From: VGBV01 sp963780395
GTDB taxonomy: Bacteria > Actinomycetota > Thermoleophilia > Solirubrobacterales > 70-9
Length of the DNA: 64,000 nt
NCBI GenBank assembly: GCA_963780395.1
Contig: CAWABY010000010.1
Coordinates: 182,847-246,846 of the forward strand
Reading direction: 5' to 3'
The notes below the pieces were generated by a model. That model did not search any database. It saw nothing but the letters and a program-made list of their open reading frames with translations, and was not told the origin of the DNA. Position 1 is the stretch's first letter. The number at the start of each line of letters is the position of its first letter. A program made the translations under genes and the position numbers. Below, piece after piece: positions 63,898-64,000 of the stretch.

Positions 63898-64000
63898 CCC
63901 CGCAAGACCAGCTTCGCGGTGCTGGTTCCGACCGGAATCCCCACCGGGGCCAGGGTCACGCTCAATTTGGTGCTGGCCTTGCCGCGGTTCTCGAGCTTGC
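63894..64000 (-). CDS. 3' end of a convergent secreted-protein gene (cut by window edge)
   Basis: On the minus strand the frame entering at the right edge encodes about 34 residues ending in TAG (63894-63896): ENRGKASTKLSVTLAPVGIP then VGTSTAKLVLRG. The alternating hydrophobic/Thr pattern suggests a beta-sandwich (Ig/CARDB-like) repeat of an exported protein. It is convergent to aroE, with both stops sharing a CTAG palindrome. Too little is visible for a family. Confidence 0.5.
   Translation of the reverse strand, partial: KLENRGKASTKLSVTLAPVGIPVGTSTAKLVLRG

Overview
The window is 64 kb of very GC-rich, gene-dense DNA. Its gene families suggest an actinobacterium, probably class Thermoleophilia (Solirubrobacterales/Gaiellales-like). 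The pointers are tandem SnoaL-like genes starting MSEENVE, a giant BTAD/nSTAND/WD40 regulator, many leaderless genes with a TAnnnT box just before ATG/GTG, and an alanyl/aspartyl/histidyl-tRNA synthetase gene order resembling that of Gram-positive bacteria. The taxonomic assignment is inference.

Layout. 1-2.7 kb: a Trk-type potassium module (UspA end, two TrkA proteins) and a frameshifted flavin reductase. 2.7-9.1 kb: tRNA-Gln, a lipoprotein, a GntR regulator with a lone YrbE/MlaE permease, and a heterodimeric ABC exporter. 9.1-12.5 kb: small envelope proteins, tatA-tatC, and two exported ferritin-like proteins, one a Tat lipoprotein. 12.5-20 kb: a multiply frameshifted saccharopine-dehydrogenase-like pseudogene, an MFS exporter, a thioesterase, and a possible glyoxylate/C1 group (class V aminotransferase, LysR, phosphoribulokinase-like kinase, malyl-CoA-lyase-like protein). 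20-25 kb: glyoxalase and disulfide oxidoreductase operon, first SnoaL array, frameshifted epoxide hydrolase.

25.3-39.6 kb is the accessory region and the most unusual part. It opens with a D-arm-less tRNA-Gly remnant. It contains a 1710-residue BTAD-AAA-nSTAND1-WD40 regulator, followed by three unrelated small exported proteins. Each of the three sits behind a copy of the same ~140-bp leader carrying two 7-mers at an 11-bp period, which is the geometry of SARP-family operators. Two more SnoaL arrays follow (5 and 3 genes), mixed with SnoaL head and tail relics and a repeated 13-bp-stem hairpin. All adjacent SnoaL genes are joined by the same TAG-GCG-ATG junction within ~50 bp of nearly invariant DNA, although the gene bodies have diverged strongly.

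39.6-64 kb is conserved core: tRNA-Met, aminopeptidase, ftcD, MBL hydrolase, hisS, aspS, GH3 hydrolase, a candidate 6S RNA, mnmA, alaS, ruvX, mltG and aroE. A potassium kdp locus (kinase, kdpE, small ORF, kdpF, kdpA, kdpC, kdpB, short kdpD, usp) is inserted between mnmA and alaS. The sensor KdpD is split into two genes at opposite ends of that locus, the order A-C-B is unusual, and kdpA, kdpC and kdpB all carry single-base frameshifts. MnmA is fused to an N-terminal SufU/NifU-like domain.

Frameshifts are frequent (at least ten sites in six genes). They may be real decay or sequence errors, and every call that depends on them is flagged.
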